A DNA stretch of 64,000 nucleotides from Pseudalgibacter ostreae. GTDB lineage: Bacteria > Bacteroidota > Bacteroidia > Flavobacteriales > Flavobacteriaceae. The position numbers were made by a program, and so were the translations under genes. Numbering within the stretch: the first letter of the stretch is position 1; each line of letters opens with the position of its first letter. Positions 17,842-27,474 of the stretch are shown here, in pieces. The notes beneath the pieces are model-generated. The model had not been told where the DNA came from, did not search any database, and saw nothing but the letters and a program-made list of their open reading frames with translations. The stretch is from NCBI RefSeq assembly GCF_042427585.1, contig NZ_JBHMFC010000033.1:1-64000 (forward strand). Reading direction: 5' to 3'.

Positions 17842-18546
17842 CTATCCATTTAAATGAAGAGCTTTATCTTTTTTATGCTGAATTTGTTGCCACTTTTCTT
17901 GAATTTTTTCTTTTTCATTTGGAAAAAAACCTTGAACCAAAAGTAAAACCCCAAACCCTAAAATAACTAAAGCAATAATTTTTTTGGTTTTAAAGATGCG
18001 ACGTGGTGTTAGCTTATTTTTTAATTTTTTAGCAATTACTATTTTAATTAAATCTACCATAAAATAAACAATCAAAATAGTACTTAAAAACACTATTAAG
18101 CCATCGTCTGAACTGGTTAACGAAGTGCCTAAAACAATAAATGCGACCCAGCCCAACAGCACGCCGATATTTATAAAATTGAGTAAAAACCCTTTAATAA
18201 AGAGTTGTCCGTACTTTTTCTTAAGCTCAACTTTATGATATTCCTTAACTATAGACCGAAAAGATTTTGAGGTTTTCATAAAAGAGATTATCCCGTATAC
18301 AATTAGCAAAACACCTCCAAAAACCAAAAAACTAGGCTCGTCCTTTATTTTATCGAGAAGTTTGTTTGTACTAAAAAAAGCTACACCAATAAAAAGGATA
18401 TCGGCAAGCATAACGCCACAATCAAATATAAGCGCACTTCTAAACCCCTTAGTCGCTCCAGTTTCAAGCAAAACGAAAAAAACCGGACCAATAGTAAAGG
18501 CTAAGATTATTCCAAATGGAATGGCCGCTAAAACATCATCAAGCAT
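17842..18546 (-). CDS. LysE/RhtB-family exporter
   Basis: A 234-residue inner-membrane protein with about six hydrophobic helices. It opens with the family signature FGIILAFTIGPVFFVLLETGATKGFRSAL: the G-P-x-F(F/L) segment in the first helix and the re-entrant GxxxG region. These proteins export amino acids or related metabolites. The substrate is unknown. The C-terminal 30 residues are charged (EKIQEKWQQIQHKKDK) and longer than in typical members. It stands alone, without an adjacent Lrp/AsnC-type regulator. Confidence 0.85.
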   Translation of the reverse strand: MLDDVLAAIPFGIILAFTIGPVFFVLLETGATKGFRSALIFDCGVMLADILFIGVAFFSTNKLLDKIKDEPSFLVFGGVLLIVYGIISFMKTSKSFRSIVKEYHKVELKKKYGQLFIKGFLLNFINIGVLLGWVAFIVLGTSLTSSDDGLIVFLSTILIVYFMVDLIKIVIAKKLKNKLTPRRIFKTKKIIALVILGFGVLLLVQGFFPNEKEKIQEKWQQIQHKKDKALHLNG

Positions 18547-18640
18547 ACGTTTAAAGGTATTTAAACAAAGTAAAGAAATATTTTAAACTATTTAATTGTT
18601 TATGCCGGACTTCTATCTTTTTTATAAACTTAAAACAAAA

Positions 18641-18662
18641 AGGCAGCCTTTTCAGACCGCCT
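18641..18662 (-). terminator. Probable terminator at the 3' end of the laminarin locus
   Basis: On the minus strand AGGCGG...CTGCCT can form a 6-bp stem with one G-U pair, followed by TTTTTG, 28 bases beyond the GH81 stop. Confidence 0.55.
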
Positions 18663-18689
18663 CACTTTTAAATTTCAAGAAAAAGTAAC

Positions 18690-21600
18690 TTATTGTTTGA
18701 TTAACTTAACACTACTAATACCTGTCGCAGTTTGGATTTTCGCAAAATATAAACCAGACTTCAATCTCACAGCACTAATCGTTGCTTCGCTTGCATTAGG
18801 CGCTATAAATAGCACCCTTTTTCCTAATATATCAAAGACCTGAATAGTGGACATCTGGATGTTTTCTGTTCGAATTTTCCAGCTATCTTGAGTAGGATTG
18901 GGGTATATGCTAAAAGGTATATTATCAACATATTCATTACTTAATGTACAAGCACTACCAACCACATATGAAAAATATTTCGTCACCACCAAGCCTCCTG
19001 AAAAAGCAAACTTACAGGCATAACGAATCGTTTCTCCAGCAGTTTGTCCATTAATTGTGGCGGTAAATGTTTTACCAGAAGTATTTGACATAGGTGTTTC
19101 TCCAAAGGGAGTTTCTTTCCATAAATACGCAACAACCCCCACTTTATCGTCCAATAATTCAAAGGTTAAAGTAACATCATTACCAGAAGTAACAAAACTA
19201 TAATTATATCCTATTTCGAACGCCCCTTGTTGTGCTTCCGATGAATTTCCTGAACATGGAGTACTCGTATTGGCCGCTGTGGTTGCATTTATAGTTATAG
19301 GGTTGTTGGTAGCCGTATTACCAGCTAAATCAGATGCAGAAATATTAAACGTATAACTTGTATTTGGATCCAATGCTGTAAGGATAAAAGGTTTTTGAAC
19401 GCCAGAATCTCCTGTTTTTGTAACATTATTAGCGCCATAACCTACATTATAAATTACAGTGCCCGAATCGTCTGTAGCATTTAACAACAACTCCACAGAA
19501 CTAGATGTAACGGTTCCTAATGATACCGTAAAGCTTGTTGGAGCCTGAGCATCACTAGCAGCACTACAATCAGAGCCTACAACATAACTGATATATTTAG
19601 TTATAGAAAGCCCCCCCGCATAAGCAAACTTGCACGCATAGCTTATAGTGGTTCCTGCTGCTAAACCACTTAGCGTTTTTGTAAAAATGTTTCCAGACAC
19701 ATGATCCATTGAAGATTCAGCAAATGGTGTTTGTTGCCATAAATAGGCGCTTACTCCTGCCTTGTCTGTATCTAAAAGCTCAAACCTTACTTTTACATCT
19801 GTACCTATCGTTTCAAAAGTGCTTTTATAACCTATTGAGAAGTTTCCTTGTTGTGCTTGTGAAAACGTTTCTGTACATTGTTTTATATCTTGAACCTTGA
19901 TGTACACCTCAGAAGTTACACTACTGCCACCGGCATCATCCGTCGCTTTTGCTGTTATTATATGATCCCCAACACTTGCTCCAGACCAAGTAAAGGAATA
20001 AGGCTCCGTAGTGTCTTCACCTATTTTTACCACACCATCATAAAATTCTACTTTAGCTATAGCGCCATCTAAATCAGTTGCAGAAGCTGTTATGGTGATG
20101 TCATCCCCATCTTTAAAAAAAGCACTATTAGAAGGAGCGATTAATGATACCGTAGGTTTTATATTTCCTGTGGCCGATACAATTACCAGCACCTCATCTG
20201 TTGAGGCATATGTACCATCATTAACAGTTAGTTTTACTTTATAAATGCCTTCTTTTAAATTTGAAATATTAGGAGACACCACATTATTTGCAGAAAAGCT
20301 TATCATAGACGGGCCATAAAGTTGTTCCCAATTATAATTTAAGATGGGTGTATCGGCATCGGTACTTAACGAGGCATCCAATACAGCTGTTGTAGCAGGC
20401 ATAACGACTATTACATTATCTCCCGCTTCAGCTACTGGTGGATTATAACTTAAAGGCCCTGAATAAGCAAAGCGTAATTTACCTAAGTTGAACTCACCGT
20501 TAGTAAAAACTAATTTAAGCGTATGTTTACCCTTGTTCAATGCTATATTATTTACCGTTTTAGTAGCCCATGTACTCCAGTTGCTGGTGCTTGTGGCATT
20601 TAAACTAATGTTCGGACTTATGATGACGTTATCAATTTCAAGATGAAAAGGGCCTCCTCCAGCAGGGTTTCCGGATGCATATCTGAAAGACAAATCATAG
20701 TTTCCAGCCGTTTCGACTTCAATACTATATTCTACCCATTCCCCCGGTGCATTCCAGCCTAAATAAGCGCCTTCGTTGGCATCTATTGCAGCATCCACAT
20801 ATTCATTTGGCCTAAAACCTCCCTCGTTTACTTGGGACACGTCTACGTATGCTATGCCCTGACCAATGCCGCCTTCAAATTTATCGTAATGCCCAGCTTC
20901 TATAATTTCTGAAGGGATTGAAATTGGACTTCCGGAATAAGGCACCTGTTCTCCCACCTGAATGTTGATGATGTTTGTAACATTAAACGACGTTCCTGTA
21001 TAAACTTTCGCATACATGCTGTGAATACCCAACTCTAGGTTTAAGGCTTTCATTTCATAAGGGCTTGAAAGCGTTTCCCCCAAAGCTGTAGTGCCATCAA
21101 AAAACTCCACTTTAGTAACTCCAGCACCCGTTGTTTCCACCATGAGATTTACACTTCCGTTTGAAAAGGCCTGATTAAAATCAGATGTAAGCATACCCGT
21201 TGCACTAACATCTTTACTTGTTGCCATTTTATTTGCGGGTACATCTAAGGCATATCCATCCGAAAACGTAACCGTTATAGGTACATTGGAATAATTGTGG
21301 GCTACATAAGAAAGCAAGCCCCCCTTGTTAAACGCTGCCGCAATAGGGTAATCTGCGGTTAAAGAAGCCTCCAGTGTACCCATAGCATTCATGGCGTGTA
21401 ACCAATGGTACGTTTGTGCGTCCGAAACTCCAAATTTTATATTACGGTCTGGATAAGAATCATACAAATCTATAGCGGCTTGAGGGTCTAAAAAAGACAG
21501 ATATTTCCAAATGGTATCATGCCATAGATTGGGGTTGGTACTAGATGCGCTCAATATTTCGGTATGTGCTTTAAGCTCGTTCCATATTTTTTGAACGTAA

Positions 21601-23453
21601 CTTTTATTCTGTCCCAAATATAAAGACCCACCGTGCATGGGGTAAAGTTCAATACCATAAGATGCCGTAATATCACTAGTCCAGAAGGTACCATTATCAT
21701 AGGAGTTTCCCCACACCCTCGAAACTAAACCGTATTGTTGTGAAGGTTTAAAGTTACGTTCATTCACATCAAACCAATACTCTTCTATCGCTGTTTGTTC
21801 TGTGGTGTAAAGATAGACCCCTAAATCGCGAATAGCATCATTTCCTGTTATGGTGCCCCAGTGTATCAATGACGAATTGAATTGCATACTCTCTGAGGTT
21901 GATTCCTGATCATTCCCTTGCGGAAAAGAAGCAAAACCATTGGCCCAGCAATGGCCTGCATACGGACTGAAATTTCTTAAAAAAGGAAACTTATCATCAT
22001 TCCTATTATTAGAAGCCGCATCCCTAACCAACAAATTAATCATATCACCCCATTGAGCAGCCCAACCAGGCTCAAATTGTTCCATAAAAGCTGCTGCATG
22101 TATAAAATATCCCCAATGAAAATGATGGTCGTTAATATTAGTGTCCTGACCATGTCCTGCAGGGTAGCCTAACATGGCCGACCACGTGCTGTTGTAATAA
22201 AATAAGAATGCTTTTTCGCCAGATTGATAGGTTAACCAGTCTTCTAATCGCTCTTTTATAGTGGCAATCATTTTGTTTCTAGCAGTCAAATTACCTGTTT
22301 GATCTGCAATTCTTGCTGTTTGTATTAATCGATTCATTACTTGACCTTCATTATAAGAATCCGTCCAAGTGGCTAATCCATCGTTCTCTATTTGTGCAAT
22401 TTTTGCTTCTAGTTCTGATGGGTTAAATCCATTACTATGATTTGCCAAATACGGCATGGTGGGTAAAATGCCCTTAAATGTGTTTTCTACACTAAATACA
22501 TTTCCAGCCAAAGTTTTTATTTCTCCTCTAACACCATCGTAACTATAGCCGTTTGGTGTTGCAGAGCCCAAAGCTAAATGACTCCACTGGTGCGGCAATA
22601 AACCTAATAACATGTTTGTTTCTGTACCTTCTTTTACGTCTGTTTCGACAGTAAATGTTGTTAATACTTTTGAAGTACTTCTATTATAATCCCAAGCTGT
22701 AGTCGTGTTAATTGGAAATACATAAGCATATTTTCCATAGTCTTGAGCTACAGAAGCCACGTTGCTTGTGCTTTGGGGGAGCATGGCCATAGACCAGTAG
22801 GTCTTATTATTTAACGTAGAAGTGAACGTTGAACCATTTTGTTCCCAAGTACTTCCAACGGGTGCATAAAACACAAAATCAGCCCCGTTACTAGCATTCT
22901 CTACTATTAATAATTCTGATGAAATGATTGCTGCTCCGGCATTGACCTTAATTTCTAAAACATCATCACTTTCTTTTTCAAAATATATAAAAGGCATACC
23001 AATTCCTGCAGTAGCACTCATGTTGTGAGAAGCATCTTTCCAGTTCATGGTTACGGTCCAATCGGAATAATCGGAAACCGTTGTTTTGGTTGTATTTAAT
23101 CCAGACAAACCAACTTGAATAGGCGCAGAATCACCAATAACTCCAAAAGGTATATAGGTAACGATTAAACCCGTATTAGTGGTTTTTAAGGTCATTGGAT
23201 AATTAAAAAGATTATCAGCATGATTTTCTTTTACCAATTTTGACCACCAATCATTCGTTGGAACTGGTTTACCTAAGGCGTCACCGCTTAATTGAGGTGT
23301 GCCAGAAGGAAATCCATTTCGTCCAGCACTATCTGTACCAGGAAAACTAGTGGCGTAGCTTCCATTACCAACGGGTACTTGAGCGTTTAAAATTGATGAA
23401 TAGCACAAAAGGGCCATTATCAGAAACTTGAAAATTGAATGGTGTTTTTTCAT
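18690..23453 (-). CDS. Giant secreted GH81 endo-beta-1,3-glucanase with CBM6, Ig/PKD/FN3 modules and T9SS signal
   Basis: 1587 residues, with a signal peptide cleaved after LNAQ. The GH81 catalytic domain (about 30-750) shows PTNDWWSKLV near its start, the conserved DHHFHWGY with Asp442, and NDQESTSES with Glu517 and Glu521, the spacing of the catalytic pair in GH81. Then come an Ig-like domain (755-840), a CBM6-like domain (845-997), PKD-like (1000-1095), Ig-like (1096-1190), a ~105-residue module (1190-1296), FN3 (1300-1394), a second copy of that module (1395-1500) and a type A T9SS sorting domain ending in KLIKQ. It should cut laminarin internally at or outside the cell surface. It is the last gene of the locus and follows the truncated secreted protein. 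Confidence 0.9.
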   Translation of the reverse strand: MKKHHSIFKFLIMALLCYSSILNAQVPVGNGSYATSFPGTDSAGRNGFPSGTPQLSGDALGKPVPTNDWWSKLVKENHADNLFNYPMTLKTTNTGLIVTYIPFGVIGDSAPIQVGLSGLNTTKTTVSDYSDWTVTMNWKDASHNMSATAGIGMPFIYFEKESDDVLEIKVNAGAAIISSELLIVENASNGADFVFYAPVGSTWEQNGSTFTSTLNNKTYWSMAMLPQSTSNVASVAQDYGKYAYVFPINTTTAWDYNRSTSKVLTTFTVETDVKEGTETNMLLGLLPHQWSHLALGSATPNGYSYDGVRGEIKTLAGNVFSVENTFKGILPTMPYLANHSNGFNPSELEAKIAQIENDGLATWTDSYNEGQVMNRLIQTARIADQTGNLTARNKMIATIKERLEDWLTYQSGEKAFLFYYNSTWSAMLGYPAGHGQDTNINDHHFHWGYFIHAAAFMEQFEPGWAAQWGDMINLLVRDAASNNRNDDKFPFLRNFSPYAGHCWANGFASFPQGNDQESTSESMQFNSSLIHWGTITGNDAIRDLGVYLYTTEQTAIEEYWFDVNERNFKPSQQYGLVSRVWGNSYDNGTFWTSDITASYGIELYPMHGGSLYLGQNKSYVQKIWNELKAHTEILSASSTNPNLWHDTIWKYLSFLDPQAAIDLYDSYPDRNIKFGVSDAQTYHWLHAMNAMGTLEASLTADYPIAAAFNKGGLLSYVAHNYSNVPITVTFSDGYALDVPANKMATSKDVSATGMLTSDFNQAFSNGSVNLMVETTGAGVTKVEFFDGTTALGETLSSPYEMKALNLELGIHSMYAKVYTGTSFNVTNIINIQVGEQVPYSGSPISIPSEIIEAGHYDKFEGGIGQGIAYVDVSQVNEGGFRPNEYVDAAIDANEGAYLGWNAPGEWVEYSIEVETAGNYDLSFRYASGNPAGGGPFHLEIDNVIISPNISLNATSTSNWSTWATKTVNNIALNKGKHTLKLVFTNGEFNLGKLRFAYSGPLSYNPPVAEAGDNVIVVMPATTAVLDASLSTDADTPILNYNWEQLYGPSMISFSANNVVSPNISNLKEGIYKVKLTVNDGTYASTDEVLVIVSATGNIKPTVSLIAPSNSAFFKDGDDITITASATDLDGAIAKVEFYDGVVKIGEDTTEPYSFTWSGASVGDHIITAKATDDAGGSSVTSEVYIKVQDIKQCTETFSQAQQGNFSIGYKSTFETIGTDVKVRFELLDTDKAGVSAYLWQQTPFAESSMDHVSGNIFTKTLSGLAAGTTISYACKFAYAGGLSITKYISYVVGSDCSAASDAQAPTSFTVSLGTVTSSSVELLLNATDDSGTVIYNVGYGANNVTKTGDSGVQKPFILTALDPNTSYTFNISASDLAGNTATNNPITINATTAANTSTPCSGNSSEAQQGAFEIGYNYSFVTSGNDVTLTFELLDDKVGVVAYLWKETPFGETPMSNTSGKTFTATINGQTAGETIRYACKFAFSGGLVVTKYFSYVVGSACTLSNEYVDNIPFSIYPNPTQDSWKIRTENIQMSTIQVFDILGKRVLFIAPNASEATISAVRLKSGLYFAKIQTATGISSVKLIKQ

Positions 23454-23558
23454 AATATAGTTTTGTTAAGTTTGTTAATAAATTATTAATCTGAAAAAAA
23501 GTTTTTTAATTACGTTTTAAAACACTCCTTTTTATGTTTGTTCAAGACCAAAAAGCTG

Positions 23559-25340
23559 TTAGTTTTTAATCAATTTCAGAGTTTCGTAACCGCTATCTGT
23601 ATGGAGAACAGCAAAATACAGTCCTGTTTTTAATTGAGTGGCATCCACTTTTGCTTCTTTAGAATTCGGCGTTAAAAACACAACACCTTTACCTAAAACA
23701 TCAAATACTTGAATGGAAGCTATGTGAGAATTCTGAGCTTTAATAAGTCATCCCTTTTTAGTTGGATTAGGATATACACTAAATTTGAGCGTTTCAACAT
23801 CATCATAACTTAAACTAACATCGTTATAGAAGTAAAAACTGTCAAACCAAATCGTACCATTCCCTGCTAACTTAAATTGTTTTACCGCATTTAAATCTAC
23901 TGGAGGAGCAAAAGCATTAAAAGGAATATCTGTACTTAGCCATGTTTCTTTACTACTTACAGGCAATGCATAAGTTTTCTCTTGACCTTCACTTATTAGA
24001 AAAAAGTCCAATGTAGTGGCATTGGCTGTCCAATAATCCACATGAAGATGTGTGCGTTCCGAAACATTCTGTTCGGCATATTCTGTCCCTTGGTAATTTA
24101 AACCTTCATACTTTAAAACTTCTTCACCTGCAACCATTTCTATAGTAGCAACTGTAGATTGTCCCCAATTGGGATTATAATTTGTGCCAGATATGTTAGC
24201 GTAAGCATCGCTAAAAATAGAGAGGACCTGATGATTTGTTTCATCGCGTGTTGGGGCTGTTGCAGCAGCTTCAGGTTGTGGTAATGAGCCTGTTATAACG
24301 CCATCTGGTACTTGAAGGTTATCAAAATAAATGATATTATCTGTGGTTCTATTCGTTTCTACAAAATCTGGTATAATAATTAGCTTATTGTAAGCACTTC
24401 CTATTTGAGATGAGAAATCAAAGGTCAGTTCTTCCCGTTGATTGATTACAGTGTTTCCAATCTTAGCTTCAATAGCGGGGCTGAGTCCTTCAAACTTAAT
24501 ACCCACGTTACTAATGGTTGGCTTGTAAACCATAATTTTTATCGTAGTATTAGTCTCATCAAAAGTAAACTCCCCTATACTACTAGTAAAGCATAAAGCC
24601 CAGTTCTGATCGGTAGCATGAGCTACGAATTCAGCAACATATGCAGATGTATTAATACCTCCACTTACAGGGTTTCCTATTTGAGATAAGGATGGAGCTA
24701 CTTCTGTCGCCGTCCAAATCCAGTCACTTCCAATACCTTCAGGCTCAAAGTCAACAATTACAAAAACAGGTGTCGCTAAGGCAGTACCTAAAGTGTCAGA
24801 TACATTGTCTATATATGTTGTACTATCAAATGGAGGTGTTGCGAAATCATTGGAATAACAAGGAAAGAACACTAATAGTTTATACTGATCATTAGGTATA
24901 GGTTGGCCCGCATTTGGTGCACTAAAATCTACAGCAATAGTTTCCCATCCCGTTCCAGTATGACTGAAGCTCTTTTCGGTACTTCCCGAAGTACCGTTTA
25001 AAGTTTGCTCCAACTTTAACAGAAAAACCTGAGTACTTTCCGCATAAACATCCACTGTAATAACCTTGTTACCAGTAGCATCTGTTAAGTCGATATAATT
25101 GCTAGTTAATGAAAGCTGTGCATTTTGCCATGCTTCTCCTGTAGCAACACTAATAATTTCTCCTGCATTACCATGGTCTGGCATATCAGAAGGTAAATCA
25201 ATTATGTCAACCGATGCAAGACCGCTATCTTTCTTCCAATTAGATCCGACTATAATGTCACTATCAAAAGTGACAGGAATGGTTTGTGCAAATCCAAATG
25301 ACATCATCAAAAGGACAAATAAAAAAGTAATTTTTTTCAT
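23559..25340 (-). pseudogene. Secreted glucan-binding-like protein, T9SS domain interrupted by an in-frame TGA
   Basis: The intact part (23748-25340, 530 residues) has a signal peptide ending FGFAQ and three beta-rich modules at about 20-180, 190-350 and 370-510. The third is clearly related to a module of the surface binding lipoprotein of this locus (SIFSDAY...NPNWGQ, LNYQGTEY, HVDYWTANA, FKLAGNGTIWFDSFYFY). No hydrolase catalytic motif is seen, so binding of beta-glucan is the likely role. The T9SS domain begins FSVYPNPTKKG and is then stopped by TGA at 23748-23750. The same frame continues for 62 residues, LIKAQNSHIASIQVFDVLGK to KLIKN, up to 23559. Related domains here have Trp at that position (TGG to TGA). 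Confidence 0.8.
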
Positions 25341-25595
25341 AATGATTTGATTTTAATTAATGTTATAAATTTGTAATTCGTTCTTTCATAAAAATAAAGC
25401 ACAAAATCTTTAACCACTATGAATCAGTAATATACAAACCATACAAATCATTAGAAAGAATAATTAAACCTTCTAATCCATAGCGTTTATTCGGTATGCG
25501 CTATAAAAATAATGATTCAGTTTTATGAGAAATAGCACTTATATTTTAAAAACGTTGTAGTAATATTGTGGTAGTTATGATTAGACTTCCCAATC

Positions 25596-26027
25596 TTACA
25601 TAAAACATACAGCATCTTGATGTTCAATATCACACTTTTGAATAAAATTAGAATTATCATCTTCCGCATCATCAAAAGTTCTACTCTTATCATACTGATT
25701 ATCAATAAAAAGCTTACTTTATTTACAGTCCGATATAGGTTATATACATGAAACCTACCTTCCAAAAGTTGAATTTTCACCTTTAGTGGTTAAACGTATT
25801 TTAATACATGTTTTTTCATATAAATTAAAGCATCCTCCCCGGTACGGGTAGCAATTTGCCAAAATAATATCGCAAGCCTTATAATTTTTGGACGTTCTGA
25901 AAACTCATAATAAGCATCTACATAACCCACCAGAATATTTGGAAGTGCCTTTCCTTTTTATAATCAAGATTTAGTCCAGAAAGTGCTATTGTCCATGCGC
26001 CTTGCACAATATCCTGATTGAGTAGTT
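25596..26027 (-). pseudogene. Decayed gene between the symporter and the secreted protein
   Basis: Just downstream of the symporter stop, protein-like pieces occur on the minus strand in shifting frames. The first is DIVQGAWTIALSGLNLDYKK near 26020-25955. After a shift by one base comes LPNILVGYVDAYYEFSERPK and IIRLAILFWQIATRTGEDAL, to a stop at 25790. The same frame goes on with KIQLLEGRFHVYNLYRTVNK. After another shift at about 25715, LFIDNQYDKSRTFDDAEDDN runs to a stop at 25596. The simplest reading is one gene with two frameshifts and a nonsense codon. I do not recognise the family. The rest of the gap (25341-25595) is AT-rich and holds the upstream region of the secreted protein. Confidence 0.5.
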
Positions 26028-26031
26028 TTAT

Positions 26032-27435
26032 TTACTTTTTTCTAAGCTCTAATGCACTGCGAATTTCACCTGCACGCGCTTCGCCTACATCATAGTTTCG
26101 CATCACATAAATGGCCGCAAGGGTTCCTAAAATGGGTAGACCTGAAAAGAAAATTCGTAAGCCCGTTATGGCACCTTCAGTTTGTATCGCTGCCCCTGAA
26201 TTAAAATCTACTAAAGTCATAATAGCACCACTTAACAATCCGGCAATGGCAAGGCCAAACTTTACCATCCACCAATAAATAGCACCAAAAACACCTTCTC
26301 TTCGCTTTCCTGAATTTAATTCATCAAGATCGATAACATCTGCCGTCATGGACATCATAAGCGTAAACAAGCTTCCTATTCCAAAGGAAAAAAAAGGTAA
26401 GGCAAAAATGAACATATACGGTTTGCCTGGAATAAAAAGAAACCAAAGCATGATATAGCCTATAATCGAAATGGTTTGACATACGATAAAAGCATTTCTT
26501 TTACCCCATATTTTAGACATCTTTGTTACAATTGGAATGACTAAAAAGGTGGTTGATAAGGCGCCAAGACTACCAAAAAGTGTAGGCCAAATACCAGCAG
26601 CATCGGCACTCCCATTAAATAAGTGATACACCACTATAAAAAAGGAAAAGCTGGCAATAGTATTAAAAGCATTAAAAATTAAAAATGTGGCCATACATAA
26701 TTTTCTAAAGGGTTTTAATTGAAATGCTTCTTTAAACCCTTGTACTATTTCTTTTAAACTCTGGCCTATCGTTTTAGCGGTTAAAGGTGAATAATTCTCA
26801 TGTAATGTCGATTGGCCCTTAATAAAAATAGCAGGCACCATAGCACATAACATAAACGCAATTCCAACCCAAACGGCCAATGTTCTAGTGGCCACATCGG
26901 CAGATTCGAACCACGTTTTATCGTACATGATAACCCAAAACCAAGGGGCAATAACCCATGCCCATTGGCCAATCCATTGCGAGACAGCCATAATATTGGT
27001 GCGCTCGTGAAAATCGTTGCTCATTTCATAGCCCATGGCCACATAAGGCACACTAAAAATGGTTAAACCGAGATAAAAAACAATAGACCAAAGTAGAAAA
27101 TAAGTGAAATTATAATCTAAACCATTTTCCCTATGAAGCTGCCACATGATAACGAATGAGACTCCTAAAATGATGGCTCCAATAAAGACATATTGCTTAC
27201 GTCTCCCCCATCTTGATTTTGTATTGTCTGAAATAAACCCCATTATAGGATCTGTAATGGAATCGAACAACCTAGGAACAAAGAACAATATTCCCCACAT
27301 CCATCCTGGAAAACCTAAATCCTGTACTAAAACGACCATAAAAATCCCCAATACAGCAGGAAACATTTGATTTGCAAGCATACCCACCCCGAAGGCAATC
27401 TTTTGCCCGATGGGAACTTTATTTGTTTTAGACAT
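26032..27435 (-). CDS. GPH-family sugar:cation symporter (MFS, MelB-like)
   Basis: A 467-residue inner-membrane transporter with 12 predicted helices. The N-terminus (KIAFGVGMLANQMFPAVLGIF) and the cytoplasmic loop DSITDPIMGFISDNTKSRWGRR are the hallmark of the glycoside-pentoside-hexuronide:cation symporter family. The second loop has DELNSGKRREGVFGAIYWW near residue 370. In laminarin loci this type of carrier imports glucose or short beta-glucans released in the periplasm. It lies 39 bases downstream of GH30 in the same orientation, so co-transcription is likely. The exact substrate is inferred. Confidence 0.9.
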   Translation of the reverse strand: MSKTNKVPIGQKIAFGVGMLANQMFPAVLGIFMVVLVQDLGFPGWMWGILFFVPRLFDSITDPIMGFISDNTKSRWGRRKQYVFIGAIILGVSFVIMWQLHRENGLDYNFTYFLLWSIVFYLGLTIFSVPYVAMGYEMSNDFHERTNIMAVSQWIGQWAWVIAPWFWVIMYDKTWFESADVATRTLAVWVGIAFMLCAMVPAIFIKGQSTLHENYSPLTAKTIGQSLKEIVQGFKEAFQLKPFRKLCMATFLIFNAFNTIASFSFFIVVYHLFNGSADAAGIWPTLFGSLGALSTTFLVIPIVTKMSKIWGKRNAFIVCQTISIIGYIMLWFLFIPGKPYMFIFALPFFSFGIGSLFTLMMSMTADVIDLDELNSGKRREGVFGAIYWWMVKFGLAIAGLLSGAIMTLVDFNSGAAIQTEGAITGLRIFFSGLPILGTLAAIYVMRNYDVGEARAGEIRSALELRKK

Positions 27436-27474
27436 CTTATTTTATTTTAATTATTAGTAATAACCCTCTTTTAA

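Noticed and set aside
25523..25780. 85-codon minus-strand gene after the symporter
   Set aside because: It begins with GTG in the middle of a decayed gene, and its second half is in the wrong frame for the protein-like sequence.
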